Below, piece by piece: positions 1 through 12,100 of a DNA stretch of 64,000 nucleotides (its first letter is position 1; each line of letters begins with the position of its first letter). A program made the position numbers and the translations under genes. The notes beneath the pieces are model-generated. The model was not told where the DNA came from. It made no database searches and worked only from the letters and a program-made list of their open reading frames with translations. Origin of the DNA: Diplonema japonicum (Eukaryota; Euglenozoa; Diplonemea; Diplonemida; Diplonemidae); assembly GCA_964019335.1 (NCBI GenBank), contig OZ025695.1:248001-312000 (forward strand), written 5' to 3'.

Positions 1-2322
1 CTGGATGACCCGGATGTATCGGTCTACTGCTCTTTCTTTTTCAACGTTGAGTTTGATGAAGGCGACCTGGCGGAGGAATACCTTGGTGTTCCCCATCTGT
101 CCGGAGGACTTGTCGATCCCAACGGCGTCGAGGATCTTTTGACACAGCGACTTGGTTTGGGAAGAGTCTTCGTCCTTGGTTCTGTTCAGACCTTCGGACC
201 CCAAGAGCGCGCAATATCTGTCGCAGAACAACGCGTGCTTGAAACGGATCGGATACCCTGCCTTGCGGACTCTCACGGTCTCGATAACCCCTGCGCTTCG
301 AAGCTGGCTCATAACTTGCGCAGGGTCCCACATAAGAGGTTTTTTTGCAGGGTGTGGCTTCACGCATCGAATCCAATGCGGGTTGGTGCTGTTCACAAGC
401 GCGATCAGCTCCTTGACCTGATCCTTGAAGAACCCGCTGACGGTGATTTGAGCTGTCGGACGGGACTTGTCAGGGGGAGGCGGGAGGAGGCATTTGATAA
501 GAGTGTCGGAGCTGCCCCGGATCAACAGTTTCATTTCGTCCTTCAAGGGCTCCTTGTTCTTTTCAAGCCAGGACGTGACATCGTAGATCACACCGCCCGC
601 ATAATGTCGGATGATGAATGAGTTGGGGTGCTTTCGTTGAACCTCCCCACGGGGCTGACCGTAGAATTCATGGCCAGGCTTGGCACCCTTGCCCTGTCCG
701 GGTCCGAATGTGTCGTGCAGTTTGGAGAGAAGTTGTATGTCAGATCCTTTTGGAAGGGCGCATTCTTCGTCAAGCATTGAAAAGACGGATTTCTTGCCGG
801 AAAGGAGGTCGAGGCAGGCTTGGTTATCAGCGAAGGTGACGTCGGTGGTGTCGATGCCCTCTCGTTGGCATTCTTTCATATCCTCGACGAAGATGTAGGA
901 GTTGTAGTGGGATTGAAGCGCTTCATTCGCAAGGTTGATGCAAAGCTGCTCAAAAGAGTTCTGCTCGAAGCATTCGAACCCAAAGATGTCCAGCAAACCC
1001 AACCAATTCGCAGTGTTCTCCGTGTTGTCAGTTGTGAGATTAATCTTGTCGACAAGCCACTGAAACAAAGTATCATACATCACCTTCGACACACTGTCCC
1101 TCACGTCAGTTGATTTCGACTTCGGGTACGTTTTGGTCATAACACTCCCTCCTACTGTTGTCGACGCCGAAGTGAGTTCCTTTAACATTACTTGATGGTC
1201 TACGCAGAACTGTTCGCAGCTTGATTTCAACAATTCTGTGTTTTTCTCGTCTAAAAACGAAGCTTGGTTGTTTTGCGCGTCTATCTTCTCCTCGAACTCG
1301 ATGTTCTGATACAATAAAATACCAGCCACGGTCTTCCACACGGATGTTTTTTCCTCCTCAGTCATTCCTATGTTGTCCATCGAGGAGAGACACGCTGCTT
1401 GATCCTCGTTGTCGTCAACACCGTCAATCGTCAAACACTTCCCAGCATTGCATGATACGTAAGCATCGCTTGTTTCCAAGTTGTACTTGGTGCGGTCGGG
1501 GTGCGCGCAGATTTGGTAGAACACGTGGTATATTCGCTCGGACGTCGCCGCCGTAATGATACGCGACTTCTCCAACAGGTATTTCGTGGTGTGGGCTCCG
1601 ATGAGGAACCCGTCCGTGCTGAACTGTATCTTCATGAACTTCCCGAAACGGGAGGAGTTGTCGTTCCGCACTGTTTTCGCATTCCCGAAAGACTCCAATA
1701 TAGGTGATGCAGCTTGAACTTTAACACCAACCTGGTTGGTGGCGTCCTTTACCTCCGAGGTTGCTTTTTGACAGGACACCGCAGTTAGATATTCCACTAC
1801 AATTTTTGCCGCGACTGTCTTCCCCGCACCTGACTCCCCGCTGATGAGGATGGTTTGGTTCTGTCTGTCATTGACAAGCTCGAAGTATGTCTGGTGAGCT
1901 ACCGACCACACATGGGGAAGCTGGTTCTGTACCACAGGACCCTCTGCCAGATATTTCTCGATCGTCACTTCTGGTTGGTAACAAGGGATCTTCTTGAAAG
2001 GGTTCACCGCCACGATCAGCGTCCCGATGTTCGTGTACACAACGTCCCTCAAAAACCTCTTTTTAAGACATTGCAGCAGCGTGGCTTCGTGCAGCTCGGT
2101 CAGGAGCAGCAGGTCGTCCGGTTCTTCGTTGAACAGTTCGTCGGTCGCCTTGTAAAGCTTCAGAGAAGTGTTCACCATGAATTCCTTCCCAGGGACCTCA
2201 TCAGCCTTGCATGTGATAACTTCTTTTTTCCCATCTTTCGCAATTTTCACGATGTGTCCCAGTGTCCATGAGCGTTCTGTGTCGAGGAAGGCAACCCTGT
2301 CCCCAGGCGCGAAAGTCTCCAT
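1..2322 (-). CDS. Myosin heavy chain, motor domain (partial, C-terminus beyond window)
   Basis: Actin-based ATP-driven motor. The frame is open for exactly 774 codons from the ATG at 2322 to base 1. Seen in order: a short SH3-like N-terminus, P-loop GESGAGKT, switch I NAKTVRNDNSSRFGK, switch II DIFGFE followed by CFEQNS, an actin-binding/relay stretch with NPHWIRCVKPH, and the converter end GNTKVFLR just before the edge, where the IQ neck starts. No intron is visible. Upstream of the ATG, in sense, lies a long pyrimidine run ending CTTTCATCTCAG, a strong splice acceptor only 14 nt before the ATG; I read it as a trans-splice site. The tail, which would define the myosin class, is outside the window, so no class is assigned. 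Confidence 0.95.
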   Translation of the reverse strand, partial: METFAPGDRVAFLDTERSWTLGHIVKIAKDGKKEVITCKADEVPGKEFMVNTSLKLYKATDELFNEEPDDLLLLTELHEATLLQCLKKRFLRDVVYTNIGTLIVAVNPFKKIPCYQPEVTIEKYLAEGPVVQNQLPHVWSVAHQTYFELVNDRQNQTILISGESGAGKTVAAKIVVEYLTAVSCQKATSEVKDATNQVGVKVQAASPILESFGNAKTVRNDNSSRFGKFMKIQFSTDGFLIGAHTTKYLLEKSRIITAATSERIYHVFYQICAHPDRTKYNLETSDAYVSCNAGKCLTIDGVDDNEDQAACLSSMDNIGMTEEEKTSVWKTVAGILLYQNIEFEEKIDAQNNQASFLDEKNTELLKSSCEQFCVDHQVMLKELTSASTTVGGSVMTKTYPKSKSTDVRDSVSKVMYDTLFQWLVDKINLTTDNTENTANWLGLLDIFGFECFEQNSFEQLCINLANEALQSHYNSYIFVEDMKECQREGIDTTDVTFADNQACLDLLSGKKSVFSMLDEECALPKGSDIQLLSKLHDTFGPGQGKGAKPGHEFYGQPRGEVQRKHPNSFIIRHYAGGVIYDVTSWLEKNKEPLKDEMKLLIRGSSDTLIKCLLPPPPDKSRPTAQITVSGFFKDQVKELIALVNSTNPHWIRCVKPHPAKKPLMWDPAQVMSQLRSAGVIETVRVRKAGYPIRFKHALFCDRYCALLGSEGLNRTKDEDSSQTKSLCQKILDAVGIDKSSGQMGNTKVFLRQVAFIKLNVEKERAVDRYIRVIQ

Positions 2323-2399
2323 CCCCCAACCTGTGACTGAGATGAAAGAAAAAAAAAAACAGAAAAAGAAAGAAGAAAACATGAAAAGCAAGACGGGGA

Positions 2400-3749
2400 C
2401 TATTCATCATCTATGACGTCAGGTGCTTCGACAAGACTGTATTCAGAAAGCTGTCGCCTGTTCAACGCGTGAGCCGCGCAGCCAGATAACAAGGTAAGCA
2501 GTCCGGTGAAGAGGAACAGACCTTTGAGTCCGTGTACATGGGGAACGCCTCCGAAAAAGGAAGCCAAAAGGGAAATTAGCACCTGCGACAAAGGAATTGC
2601 GGAGGTGCAAAGCGACGTAACGAAGCCGCAATACGCAGGCGGCGCCGAGGAAGTAATAAGGAGCTGGCCGTTTGTCTGATGCACAGGGTAAGCGAACCCC
2701 TGGGGGAGCAAGCACAAGATAGTGAACCATCCATCGACCCACGGCGCGGTGAGCAAGGAGAATGCGTTGCACGCAAATGCTGCAACGTACACCTGCCTGC
2801 ATCCAAACCGCGCGTTCAGATAAGGAGTCAACCCCCCCGCGATGCACCCGGTCAGTGCCTGCACAGCCAGCCCAGTCATCGCAACTTTCAACACTCCACC
2901 AGTACCGGGAAGCTCCTTGTTAATCCCCAACCATTCGGTCCAATAGAAACACACCACCATGAACCCCATCCATCCGGATGTCTGCAGCGCAACAGCTGGC
3001 GCAAGCGGTTTCCAGTTAAAGGGCTCGGGTTCAGATTCGGGTTGGGTTTCAGAACCGACATCAGGATCAGCTTCAACATCGGCTAGCTCCATGTCACCGT
3101 CCTCATTTTCGACGTTAATCTGCAGTGACGACTCTTTAACAAGCACCCGGAGGCCAAACCACACGGAGATGAAACAAGACAGAGCGACAACACAGGCCGA
3201 CGCTGACATAAGGCTGCGGAAGACAATGGCTTCATCGGAGCCTGTGAAAAGACCAATGGAGGTTAAAGGCAGAGCGCCCAATACCAAACTGCATAGTCTA
3301 CCTGCAGACTGAGCCGAGCTGAAATAAGAATGGTAGCGGTCCTGTTGTGCTGGTGGTGCTGTGTCGTTGATGAAAGATCGGGACGGGGTGAGGAGCGCGT
3401 CGTGGGAAATGTCTAAAAACCCGAAGGCGATGAAGCATACAACGGCCGCGTGTGTGGGGGAGATCTTTTCTGCAAACAGCATGACTAAAATACCCGCCAC
3501 AGAGGTGACAGAAAGCGCCGTGATGAGAGGGAGCCTTCCGCCCAACCAGTATTTTTCTTGCATTGTGTCGGACAGCTTACCCAACAGCGGCTGCAGGACA
3601 ATGGCTACGCAAGGGTTCACCGCGAAGACCAACACCGCCAGGCTCATTGCCACCTTCAAATCGTCAACCAAATAAGGCACCAGGGAGGATTCACCCGCCG
3701 CCCATGCAAACTCCACAGCAAAGCCTACGCTCGAAACTGATATTGACAT
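2400..3749 (-). CDS. MFS sugar transporter of the SLC45/sucrose-transporter type
   Basis: 449 residues, about 12 hydrophobic segments with a central acidic loop (residues about 210-245, rich in D and E), the usual layout of the GPH/SLC45/SUT family. The N-terminus GFAVEFAWAAGESSLVPYL is the family's first helix, and PLLGKLSD followed by GGRLPLI corresponds to the loop-2 MFS motif, with one Arg fewer than the usual GRRRP. Known members are proton-coupled sucrose, maltose or glucose carriers; the substrate here cannot be read from the sequence. The gene lies 77 nt downstream of the myosin ATG on the same strand. No intron is needed. Confidence 0.85.
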   Translation of the reverse strand: MSISVSSVGFAVEFAWAAGESSLVPYLVDDLKVAMSLAVLVFAVNPCVAIVLQPLLGKLSDTMQEKYWLGGRLPLITALSVTSVAGILVMLFAEKISPTHAAVVCFIAFGFLDISHDALLTPSRSFINDTAPPAQQDRYHSYFSSAQSAGRLCSLVLGALPLTSIGLFTGSDEAIVFRSLMSASACVVALSCFISVWFGLRVLVKESSLQINVENEDGDMELADVEADPDVGSETQPESEPEPFNWKPLAPAVALQTSGWMGFMVVCFYWTEWLGINKELPGTGGVLKVAMTGLAVQALTGCIAGGLTPYLNARFGCRQVYVAAFACNAFSLLTAPWVDGWFTILCLLPQGFAYPVHQTNGQLLITSSAPPAYCGFVTSLCTSAIPLSQVLISLLASFFGGVPHVHGLKGLFLFTGLLTLLSGCAAHALNRRQLSEYSLVEAPDVIDDE

Positions 3750-3832
3750 TGTTGTTTTATGCGCTATTTACCCACCCACCACCCACTTTTTTTTTTTTCC
3801 CCCTCCCAAAACCGGGACAGCACCACTAAAAA

Positions 3833-4303
3833 AAGTTGTCTCGATTTTAGTGGTGCCATGCAGTATGTGACACAGCGGCCACCCTTGTGAAACTTCGCCC
3901 CGAAGCCTCCCAAGTCCGCTGTGGTCCCGTAGAAAGTAAAAGTGGAGAAGTAAAGAAAGCTTGGAAATTGAAATAGGGAGAGGGGCCACAGAAGCAATTA
4001 AACACCAACTGGAGAGTTGTGGGAGGCTTGCTTCACTGGCACGATGCCGCGGGGAGGCTACTTGCCTGACCTGGTGAAGCCACCTCCTTGTTCGATGTAA
4101 TGGGATAAGGGACTCTCCGTTGAGGGCGATGCTAACTGGCGCCACGCGTAGGGTGGGCTCTCCACCCCCGTCCAGGTTTCCCCACGTGTACGGCTTTAGA
4201 ACGAGAGTTTCCCTTTCGCTTGTGTTTCTCCAAACCACAATTACCAGGAACCACCACAGGGAGGTTGGAAACATTGGTCCCCTAAAAAAAAAAAAAACAC
4301 TTG
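3833..4303. repeat. Dispersed repeat, long copy
   Basis: Three blocks recur in the copy at 15463-15650: one starting GTTGTCTCGATTTTAGTGG, a middle block containing ACACCAACTGGAG and GTGGGAGGC, and one containing CAATTACCAGGAACCACCA. Here they are separated by about 280 extra GC-rich bases that the other copy lacks. A stem CACAGCGG...CCGCTGTG can form at about 3873-3932. The reading frames across it look like chance. It could be a non-coding RNA-derived repeat; function unknown. Confidence 0.6.
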
Positions 4304-4960
4304 TTTTTTCGAAGGGAGAGGAGAAGAAGGAATAAGGGAGGGGGAAAGTGGGAGGAGAGAGTTGATTAGACAAACATTGTGAGGGGGGAAAGTGGAATTC
4401 CTTCTGTTTAAGTGTTAAAGGGGGGGGGGGGGGGGGGGGGGGAGTTGGTACTTTTCTCTTTTTTTTATTTGTTTGCTCTAATCGCTATAACCAGTAGCTG
4501 GTTATAACAACACTAAAAAAGAAAAAAAATTTCTTTCTTTCTTCTTTTTTTTTTCTTTTCCTTCGTGGGGGGGGGGGGGGGGGGGGGCTGACTTTCACCA
4601 TAAGTACGTTTTGATCATAAATGGTCGGTGTTTTCTAAAACGTACATAGACCTTTTTTTTTTTTTTTTTTTTTTTTTGCTTTTTTTTCTTTCTTTCTTCT
4701 TTTCATTTCTCTTTCTTTCCGATCTCAATTTTTTTTTTTTTGTAGTATCGTAGTCATAGTATCTCGGGTTAACGATCACCAACGGGTTTTTAATCAAGTT
4801 TTTGGCGCTATGAATATTTTTTTTGTCTCTCTCTCTCTCTTTTTTTTTTTTTTTTAAATTCCGTAGAGTGATCCCCCGACACGAAAATCTAAAGATTGCT
4901 TGGGTCGGGTTTCAACACCCGATGGTGGTCAGTTAACCCTGGATACTACGTAGGTATGCA

Positions 4961-5001
<41 letters not shown>

Positions 5002-5278
5002 AATTCTTCCCTTATACTTACACAGTAAAACTGAAGACTTAAACCTCGCCACTTGACAAACATGTTGGATGCAAGGCCTAGCACTGGCTGATACAGTTTG
5101 GTCTTGGTCCTCAGTTGTCCCCCTTCCGGCCCCTTCATTGCTTTCTGAGATAAGAATGAGAAAAAAGAGCTTAAGAAAATAAATAGGCTCAATCGTACCA
5201 AAAAGTTATTTTTTGCTCTGATTTTTTTTTTTTTTTTCCCGTTTCGTTTCTTGCGTTTTCTTTTTTTGTTTTGTTTTT

Positions 5279-5314
<36 letters not shown>

Positions 5315-5530
5315 CTTTTTTCTTTTTTTTTTTTTCGTTAGTATGATTGATGCACCCATGATCTTTTTCTTGCCATAAGGCAAGATGATTCTGGTACATT
5401 TAAGAACAAAAAAAACTGGCCTGGTTTTTTTTTTTTTTCCTTTTTTTTTTTACATTTTCTGTCATTTTATAACACCTCATATCCCCCTGGTACCCCCTTC
5501 CGTTAGGGTGACACAAAAAAAAACTGGCTA

Positions 5531-5561
<31 letters not shown>

Positions 5562-5631
5562 TTTTTGCAAAAACAAGTGCTGTAATGAACTCGTATCGCA
5601 ATTCACCTCAATGACTGAATGGTCCGTCTGG

Positions 5632-5674
<43 letters not shown>

Positions 5675-5990
5675 GCTAACGGAATTTATTTGTGCATTTC
5701 ACTGTGAAAGTACAAGACAAAAAGGGAAACTCAATAGGTTTGAAGGGGGGGGGGGGGGAGCAGAAAAAAGAGGGGGGGACCGAAGTTAATATAAACTTCT
5801 CTCTGGGCGGGCTTCCCTTGTTCGGGAAAATAATTCCCTAGTATTTTATATTTTGCATGTTCGCCAGGGCCTTCGGCAACCAATAGTTAATTGCATCTTA
5901 TCAAAAAAAAAAGATAAATTTCGGTGTGAAGCGGGGGGGGGGGGGGGGGGGGGGGAGCTCTATTTTTCAAGACGCTTTCGTTTTTACGAT
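4304..5990. other. Gene-free spacer rich in homopolymers
   Basis: Dominated by runs of T (up to about 38), G (about 20) and A, with CT-rich tracts. The lysine- or phenylalanine-rich frames in it are translations of these runs. I see no gene. A short sequence near 5905-5925 (AAATTTCGGTGTG) matches the 3' terminus of the non-LTR element found at about 9.1 kb. Confidence 0.7.
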
Positions 5991-7761
5991 TTAACCCATA
6001 AAGGACCGCTATTTTTCGTCTAAAAAGTCGATTTTGAACTTTTCGTTCAAATACCAAAATAAAATGGCGAGGGTGTGTACCTATATTATTTTCACTACCC
6101 CATTTCTGGAGCGCGAAGCGGCCTGCATTTCAGCCCCAGACGCGCCCAAACTTTGGTGGTGGAGCAGCATTTGAGAGAAACAACTCTGCAAAGGGCACAT
6201 GCTATCCGGAGGTTCCATGGTTTCGGCAAGCAGCGCTTATTCAGCGTGCAGGGTGGGCTGGTTATTTTTTTTTTTTTTTCACCACTTATGGCCGTTCTTT
6301 GAACACAAGGTCCGAGGTGTCGTAGATACTTGTCCAATTTAAACGTATTTCTATTTTCAAGTGGTGTTCAAGAGGTTCTCAGGTGGTTTTTTACGTTAAT
6401 GTGAAAAAATTCGAAACAGGGCACAGGGCACATTGCTACGTTGCAATCTCTGTACGAGAACATGGCCTGAGTGCGTTTTTTCTCTAATTTGTTGCGCACA
6501 GTGCAATTCCGTGCCTTTTGCATCTTTTTTTTTTCAGGACACATTAAAGGTGCACCCTTGGCACGTGAAGGTGCACCCTGAGGGGTAGGTATCTTAGGCT
6601 CCGGCGGGGAACACTTGATGTGGGTGCCACCCTTTTGCGATGATGTTGTTTGACAAGATTTTCTTTGCCACACACTTGCTGACACTGAATGGGTATTCTG
6701 GGAGCAATTTCCGGGTTCCTGATGGTCCCCATGCAGTGGAAATCCGCATTGTAAATCCGTATCAACAATGGGACAAGCGAAAGCAGTTGTCAAAGACAAT
6801 CCAATAATTCTGGTGCTGATATTCGGTGAGCAGCTCTGCCTCTTTCCCCCGGGTGCCCGCGCCGGTACAAACAATCATGTTTAGAGTGTAACCGGTGTCT
6901 GATTTGCATTTTGAACCCATAACGCTTCCTCTTCTTCGGCTCATAAACAATGAACCCGACACGGCTTCTACAGCGTATGATGGTTCATCCACAGCAAGGT
7001 TTCGCTTGGGTACATACAGGGATGACCAAGAAGGACCACAAGATTTATAAGATTGCGCCCTTTAGCCATTCTGTCTCCTTCTCCTCCACCAGCGGGCAAC
7101 CCAAACCGCATTTGGCGCATTATTTTTAGGAGCCTGTTTCTTTCCATTACCGTTCTGAAATATTGTGAATATGGGGTATCTGTGAGTTCATCCTGTGCCC
7201 AGTAGACCTTGATATCTGTTAGCTGCTTGATTATGAGCCATGTAAGTATCCAAAGGCCTCTATACCACTCGAATGGCTTGCTGCCCACCCCACGATAGCC
7301 TTTTAGAGCCGCAGGAGTGAAAAACAACTCAAAGTACAGGACAAGCCCCCTGCTGGAGGGCCGCCCTATCAAAAACAAAGGAAAAACCTCCAGCCCATTG
7401 AGACCCACTACTGGTACACTTGGACCTGGTACCTTGCGAAATATTTTCCTCCCCACCTTCTCGATTTTGTCATCCCATTCCATATCCGGGATATCCCCAT
7501 CATCCGGTGACACTGGCCCTTCTTCAGAAGTACTTTCGGCACTACTCCTTATGGGGTGTAAAAAAAACAATGTCTGTGCCACTATTTTTTTTCTCCCCTT
7601 GCAGTTTGGATGCAAAAATTTACGGGCGATATAGCGTTCAGTATAAAAAAAAGTCGCGCAATAAGGCCCCTCTTTAAAGAGTGGGCATGCAGAGCACTAA
7701 AAATGCCTTAGCAGAATTAAAAAAAAAAATTTAGCTGAATATTCAGCTCCGGTCCTTTATG

Positions 7762-7767
<6 letters not shown>
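5991..7767 (-). mobile_element. piggyBac-type DNA transposon, complete ends, degenerate
   Basis: Both ends are TTAA followed by CCCATAAAGGACCG in inverted orientation (5991-6008 and 7750-7767), the signature of a piggyBac element in its duplicated TTAA target. The interior holds a broken transposase on the minus strand. A shorter, inverted copy with the same termini is at 59833-60824. Confidence 0.88.
6540..7615 (-). pseudogene. piggyBac-like transposase (DDE_Tnp_1_7), frameshifted
   Basis: Frame 1 (7615 to about 6970) has the N-terminal part: an acidic leader, then GRPSSRGL, SKPFEWYRG and a stretch ending MERNRLLKIMRQMRF, typical of piggyBac-derived proteins. A second frame (6992-6762) continues with DEPSYAVEAVSG and SDTGYTLNMIVCTG, the region of the first catalytic Asp, then IVFDNCF, the second-Asp region. 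A further shift near 6765 leads into the Cys-rich tail. At least two frameshifts break the gene. Family assignment rests on motif order. Confidence 0.7.
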
Positions 7768-7797
<30 letters not shown>

Positions 7798-8420
7798 ATT
7801 GGCAGGGTTAGCTACCTTATCAGTTTTTGAAGAACTCTCATTTTATGTTTCCATTTCTGAATTTGGAACAAGGAAACCGCTAGAAGATTTTTCTATTGAA
7901 AAAAAAAGGGGGGGGAAAAAAGAAAGAAAGAAAGAAACCGTTGCATAGTAGTCCGCACATTTTTTTCTTCCTTTTTTTTTTTCTCTCCCGTCCTAGTGGG
8001 GAATACGATTTATGCAACGGTTAACACTTTTTGTAAATGGGAAGAGCAGTCTAAAGTAGGTGCATATGATCAATAAATTAATATACCTGTCCCTGATTTT
8101 TTTTTTTTAAAGGAACCCCTAAATTCTGAAAGTGTTCTTCGCACAAGACCCAAAAAATAGCAATCACAGCCTTGTATTGTTTTGTTTTGAAAAGGAAATC
8201 ATAGAAAAAAAAAGGGGAAAGCTTAATTTCATTTTTGGTTTGTACCGTAAAAAAGAAGAAAAATATATATAGGTGTCAACGGCGAACACCATCTGATGTA
8301 GTCTTTTAAATATCCATGTTATCTCCACTACCTTTAAAAAAAAAAAAAAAAAGAAGAAGAACTTCCACTAGAGGCATTCCTTCCGGAAACTTTTGTTTTT
8401 TGTGCGTATGTTTTTCTTTT
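7768..8420. other. AT-rich spacer, no gene seen
   Basis: Begins with a run of about 30 A directly after the piggyBac TTAA and continues with A/T-rich sequence and small homopolymers. No reading frame, tRNA or repeat end is recognised here. Confidence 0.6.
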
Positions 8421-8648
8421 TTTATTTCACTCTTCGTCATTTTCTTCACTCACTAGGAGCCTCATAATTTAACGCGAAAAGCGCATAATTTCGGAGTTTG
8501 GGAAGAAGTGCTTTACTTCCCCTTTAAATGCCACGGCGAAATAGCAACCCCATATAACCTTAGGAAAATCCCCAAAAAGGCTGACCTGCGTGAAAAAAAA
8601 CAGCAGTGGAAACAGTGAAGAGTGAGTGACTCAAATGACGAAGAGTAA
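8421..8648. mobile_element. MITE-like element with TTTCACTCTTCGTCATTT inverted ends
   Basis: Starts TTTATTTCACTCTTCGTCAT and ends with the inverse GACGAAGAGT. Internal sequence GCCACGGCGAAATAGCAACCCCA... matches, in reverse orientation, the larger copy at 62690-63088. Non-coding, therefore non-autonomous. The bases just right of it (about 8675-8710, AATTTGTTGGCAATAAATAG) match the left arm of the foldback element at 62560 in reverse. Confidence 0.65.
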
Positions 8649-8807
8649 TACTTACTACGACTTATTTAACACTCGGTACCGACCATAATTTGTTGGCAAT
8701 AAATAGCTATTCCCCCCCCCCCCCCCTTTTTTCTTCCGTTTTTGCAGTAATTGGGGGGGGGGGGGGAGAGAAAAAAATCCCTTTCTGAAAATGTTCATCC
8801 GGGATTT

Positions 8808-8945
8808 AAAAGATAAAGGATCAATTTCGGTGTGCGGGCCACTTAGAAACTCACATTAATCAGTCACCGTTCTGCGTAGTGCCCACTCTTTGCTGCATTT
8901 CCAAATACGTCCTAAAATGGAGTCTCAAAATCAATCACCACTTCT
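8808..8945 (-). mobile_element. Short 3'-terminal fragment of the APE-type non-LTR element
   Basis: Contains CAATTTCGGTGTGCGGG, then CAGTCACCGTTCTGCG and CACTCTTTGCTGCATTTC, matching blocks of the element ends at 9090-9380 and 63100-63415 with an internal deletion. It lies in tandem with the larger copy that follows. Confidence 0.55.
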
Positions 8946-9122
8946 TCTGCTGCGTTTTCGGTCTTGTGATGTGTCATCTCTGCATAGTGTCTCATACATG
9001 TTGCTCCACACCACGGGCGTGCCATGGAGGATGAAGAAGCAGAAAAAAAAAAGAGGAAAAAAAAAAGGAAAACTCGATAAAATTTCAGTGTGCATGGGGG
9101 TGCTCACTGTTCAGGTAGAAAT

Positions 9123-12100
9123 TCACACTAATCGGTCACCGTTCTGCGGTTGCTGTCTGGTGCCTGCGGTGGCTGTTTGTCGCGATGAGATGGACGGCAT
9201 CTGGGCGAGAAACACTGCTTGGAGTCGTGCTAGGTAGGGGGGGGTTTGGCTCGAGGAGAAGAGTGGTCTCCTGTCGTAGCCGTGTGCCGTCGGGCCCCCA
9301 AGATGTCGAAGGGTATGCACCCTTGATTTGGCGTTGGCGGGGAAGGCTGACCTTCCACAGCGTGCTGAGCATTTCTGGATGCGACCCAAGATGTATCGCA
9401 TCCTTGCGGCCTTCTCCGTGAGCAGGTCCTGATCGTCGAGGGGACCTATGAGTGACCGGCGGGTGGTCTGCTCATAGTCTATGGCGAGTTCCATTGTAGT
9501 GACGGAAGTTTTCTTCTTACCATCGTACCATCGTAGGCCTCTTAGCCACTTGAGGACGTTCTTCAGATGAAAGGTCAGGACCGCGCCTGACGCCCCGTTC
9601 GCCTTCAGCAACGCTTCCGTCGGAACATCATGTTGCCTCCCTGTCGTTACCTCATCCCAAGGGTTGGAGGTGAGCACTCTCTTGCTTTTTTCCGCTGCTC
9701 TGGCGTCACGGACCGTCACTACTTTCAGGAGGTATTGTTGCACCATCCTGGCACGTTCTTTCCCTGCTTTGTCGGCTCCTCTTGGGACTATCCCGTGAAG
9801 GGCTGTGGCAGCTGGGAGGCCTTCTCGCTTCACCTCTGCGTATTGCTCGCTTTCCAACACACTCCTTGCCGGCTCGCACTCCCACAGTGCATGCTCCGTC
9901 ATGCTGGTCGTTGTCTGGGACCGGTGGTCGCAAACGTCACACGCTAACGCTGGGTTTTCCACACCAGGGCCATCCAATTTTCTCCCCCACACCCTCGGGT
10001 GAGTCGTGAACACTGCACCACTAATGATGCGCCGCAACCTAAAGGACACCAACGGTCTCCGGGCCTGGAGCTTTTTCCACCAATAGTTCGTGGACGGGCA
10101 CGCCCCTGCCTCCATCCCCACGAAGGTTGATCTCTTCTCGATCAGCCTCTTCGCAACTGCCGGTCTGATGGCTTGCCTCACTTTGTGAGCCACCGCTGTA
10201 TCTCCGTGCAGGTCGGCCACAAAGGACCATCCCTTCCCCAGAAAGGGGAGCCATCTGTTCCGCAGGACTCCAATCGGACCCATCACCTCATCGTCATCAC
10301 GGTCCTGGTATAGACCAATGATCTCACCAACACGCTGCCGCAAACGCGGAGAGGCCAGGCTCTCCCGGACCAAGCTGTTTATCGTTCCGTAGATGACCTT
10401 CGACAGCGGATGTGCCGTATGCCCTGGCAGCAGAACGCTCAGTACAGACACGGGGTTTCTCATCCCGAACTGGGGGCCCCACAGGGAGACCACTGCCGCT
10501 GTACACATCTTCTTCAGCTGGTCGTCCGAGGGTGCCGCATACGTTGCTCCGTACAGACACGACGGTAGCACAGTGCTCGTCAACATCGTCGACTTGTTCT
10601 CAAACCCTAGTGGCAAAGCTCCGAGACGGGTCAGGCGTCCCTCCGCTGCGTCCAGCTTGTCCAGCCTGTGATTCCCATCCATGCTCAGGTTCACGCCAAG
10701 TGATTTGATCTCCCCAGCTACCTTGAACGAGGAACCGGTGCATACTAAACTAGGGCCGATCTCGTTTTTCGTCGAGAATCCCTGCGACTTCTTTCCGTTG
10801 AGGCGCATCTCTGTCCGGTCCCCGAACTCGATCACCTTGTTGGTCGCCCTTGTCAGGACCTCCGCTAAACGCGCCAGGAGGTACACGTCATCCGCGTACG
10901 AAAGTGACCAAGCTCCTGGTACTTCCGTCATCACGCACTTCACCATCACCGACACCAAGGCGTTCACCATGATTACCGAGATGGGGCACCCTTGCAGGAT
11001 ACCATTCGTCACTCGGAACTCTGAGCCAACACCTGTCGGGAAACGGAATCGCCGCTTCAGGTTCGCATACATAGCTTTCAAGGGGGTCAGTATCCGCTCG
11101 TGCAAACCGAGATCTTGCATCAGGCCAAAAGCTATCTGCTGTGGGACTCTGTCGAAGCACTTGACAAAATCCAACGCAATGCCGTTGAGAGGGGTGCCTG
11201 TCAACAGCGCCTCTTCGAGCTGTGTACTGAGCTCCATCAGAATGCTATCCGTGCCTCTCTTCGGTCTGAAACCATGCTGAGAGTCGTCGATCCACTTCTC
11301 TTGCCACAGCGTGATGTCACGCAGCCTCGCACATGCCCACAGCCGATAGACCGCGCTCGTGACTGTGATCGGCCGATGGTTCAGAGGAGTCCTCTCGCCA
11401 CCCTTCGGGATCAACGTCACCAGCGCTGTCAGGAGTGCTTTCGGCCACTTCCCTGTCGTCTCGACTGCGTTGAACAGCTCGGCCCAAGCATCCAGCAGTA
11501 CTACCGGCATGGCACGCAGTTCCGCCATCCTCCATCCATCCACCCCTGGAGCCGTTCTCGTTGACTTCTTGGCCAACACCGCCCTCAGATCCTCTCCTGT
11601 AAGTGGTCGAAGTTCCATCTTCTGCGACACGATGTACTCCCTGTACCTCGTTCTAAAGGCGTTGTACTGCGGCTCTCCTCGATCCCCACCGTACAGCTGA
11701 AAAATAGGGTCCCACTCCTTGTGCATCATCTTGTCCATCTCTTCAAGATCTGCCGTGAGAACCCCGTCGCCTTCCACTGCCTGCGTTGCTGATGCCGTTG
11801 TGCCCTTCACGAAGGCGGTCACCCTCTTCCGTTCCTCCTTGAAGTGGGTGTTGATCCTCTCTTCATACTTCCTTTCACGCTCGACCCTCGCGTCCTTTGC
11901 GATCACTCGCGCCAGAGCGGACAGGTCGTCGTCTAGGCGTTGAAGTTTGATGATAATCGTTTCAAAATTGTCCTTCATCAGACCCACCTCGCATCTCGGA
12001 AGCTGCGGGAGCTTCGCTAACACCTTTATAGCATTCGCCCAAGTCCTCAGCAGCTGCTCCGGCATGTTGCTTGCTAGTCCCCTGTCGAGCAAATCTTGGA

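Noticed and set aside
3768-4373. 201-codon minus frame over the dispersed repeat
   Set aside because: No domain, and the sequence is better explained by the repeat shared with 15463-15650, where the frame is not kept.
4929-5399. Lys- or Phe-rich frames across A/T runs (also near 37.9, 50.8, 56.6 and 63.8 kb)
   Set aside because: They are translations of homopolymers, not proteins.
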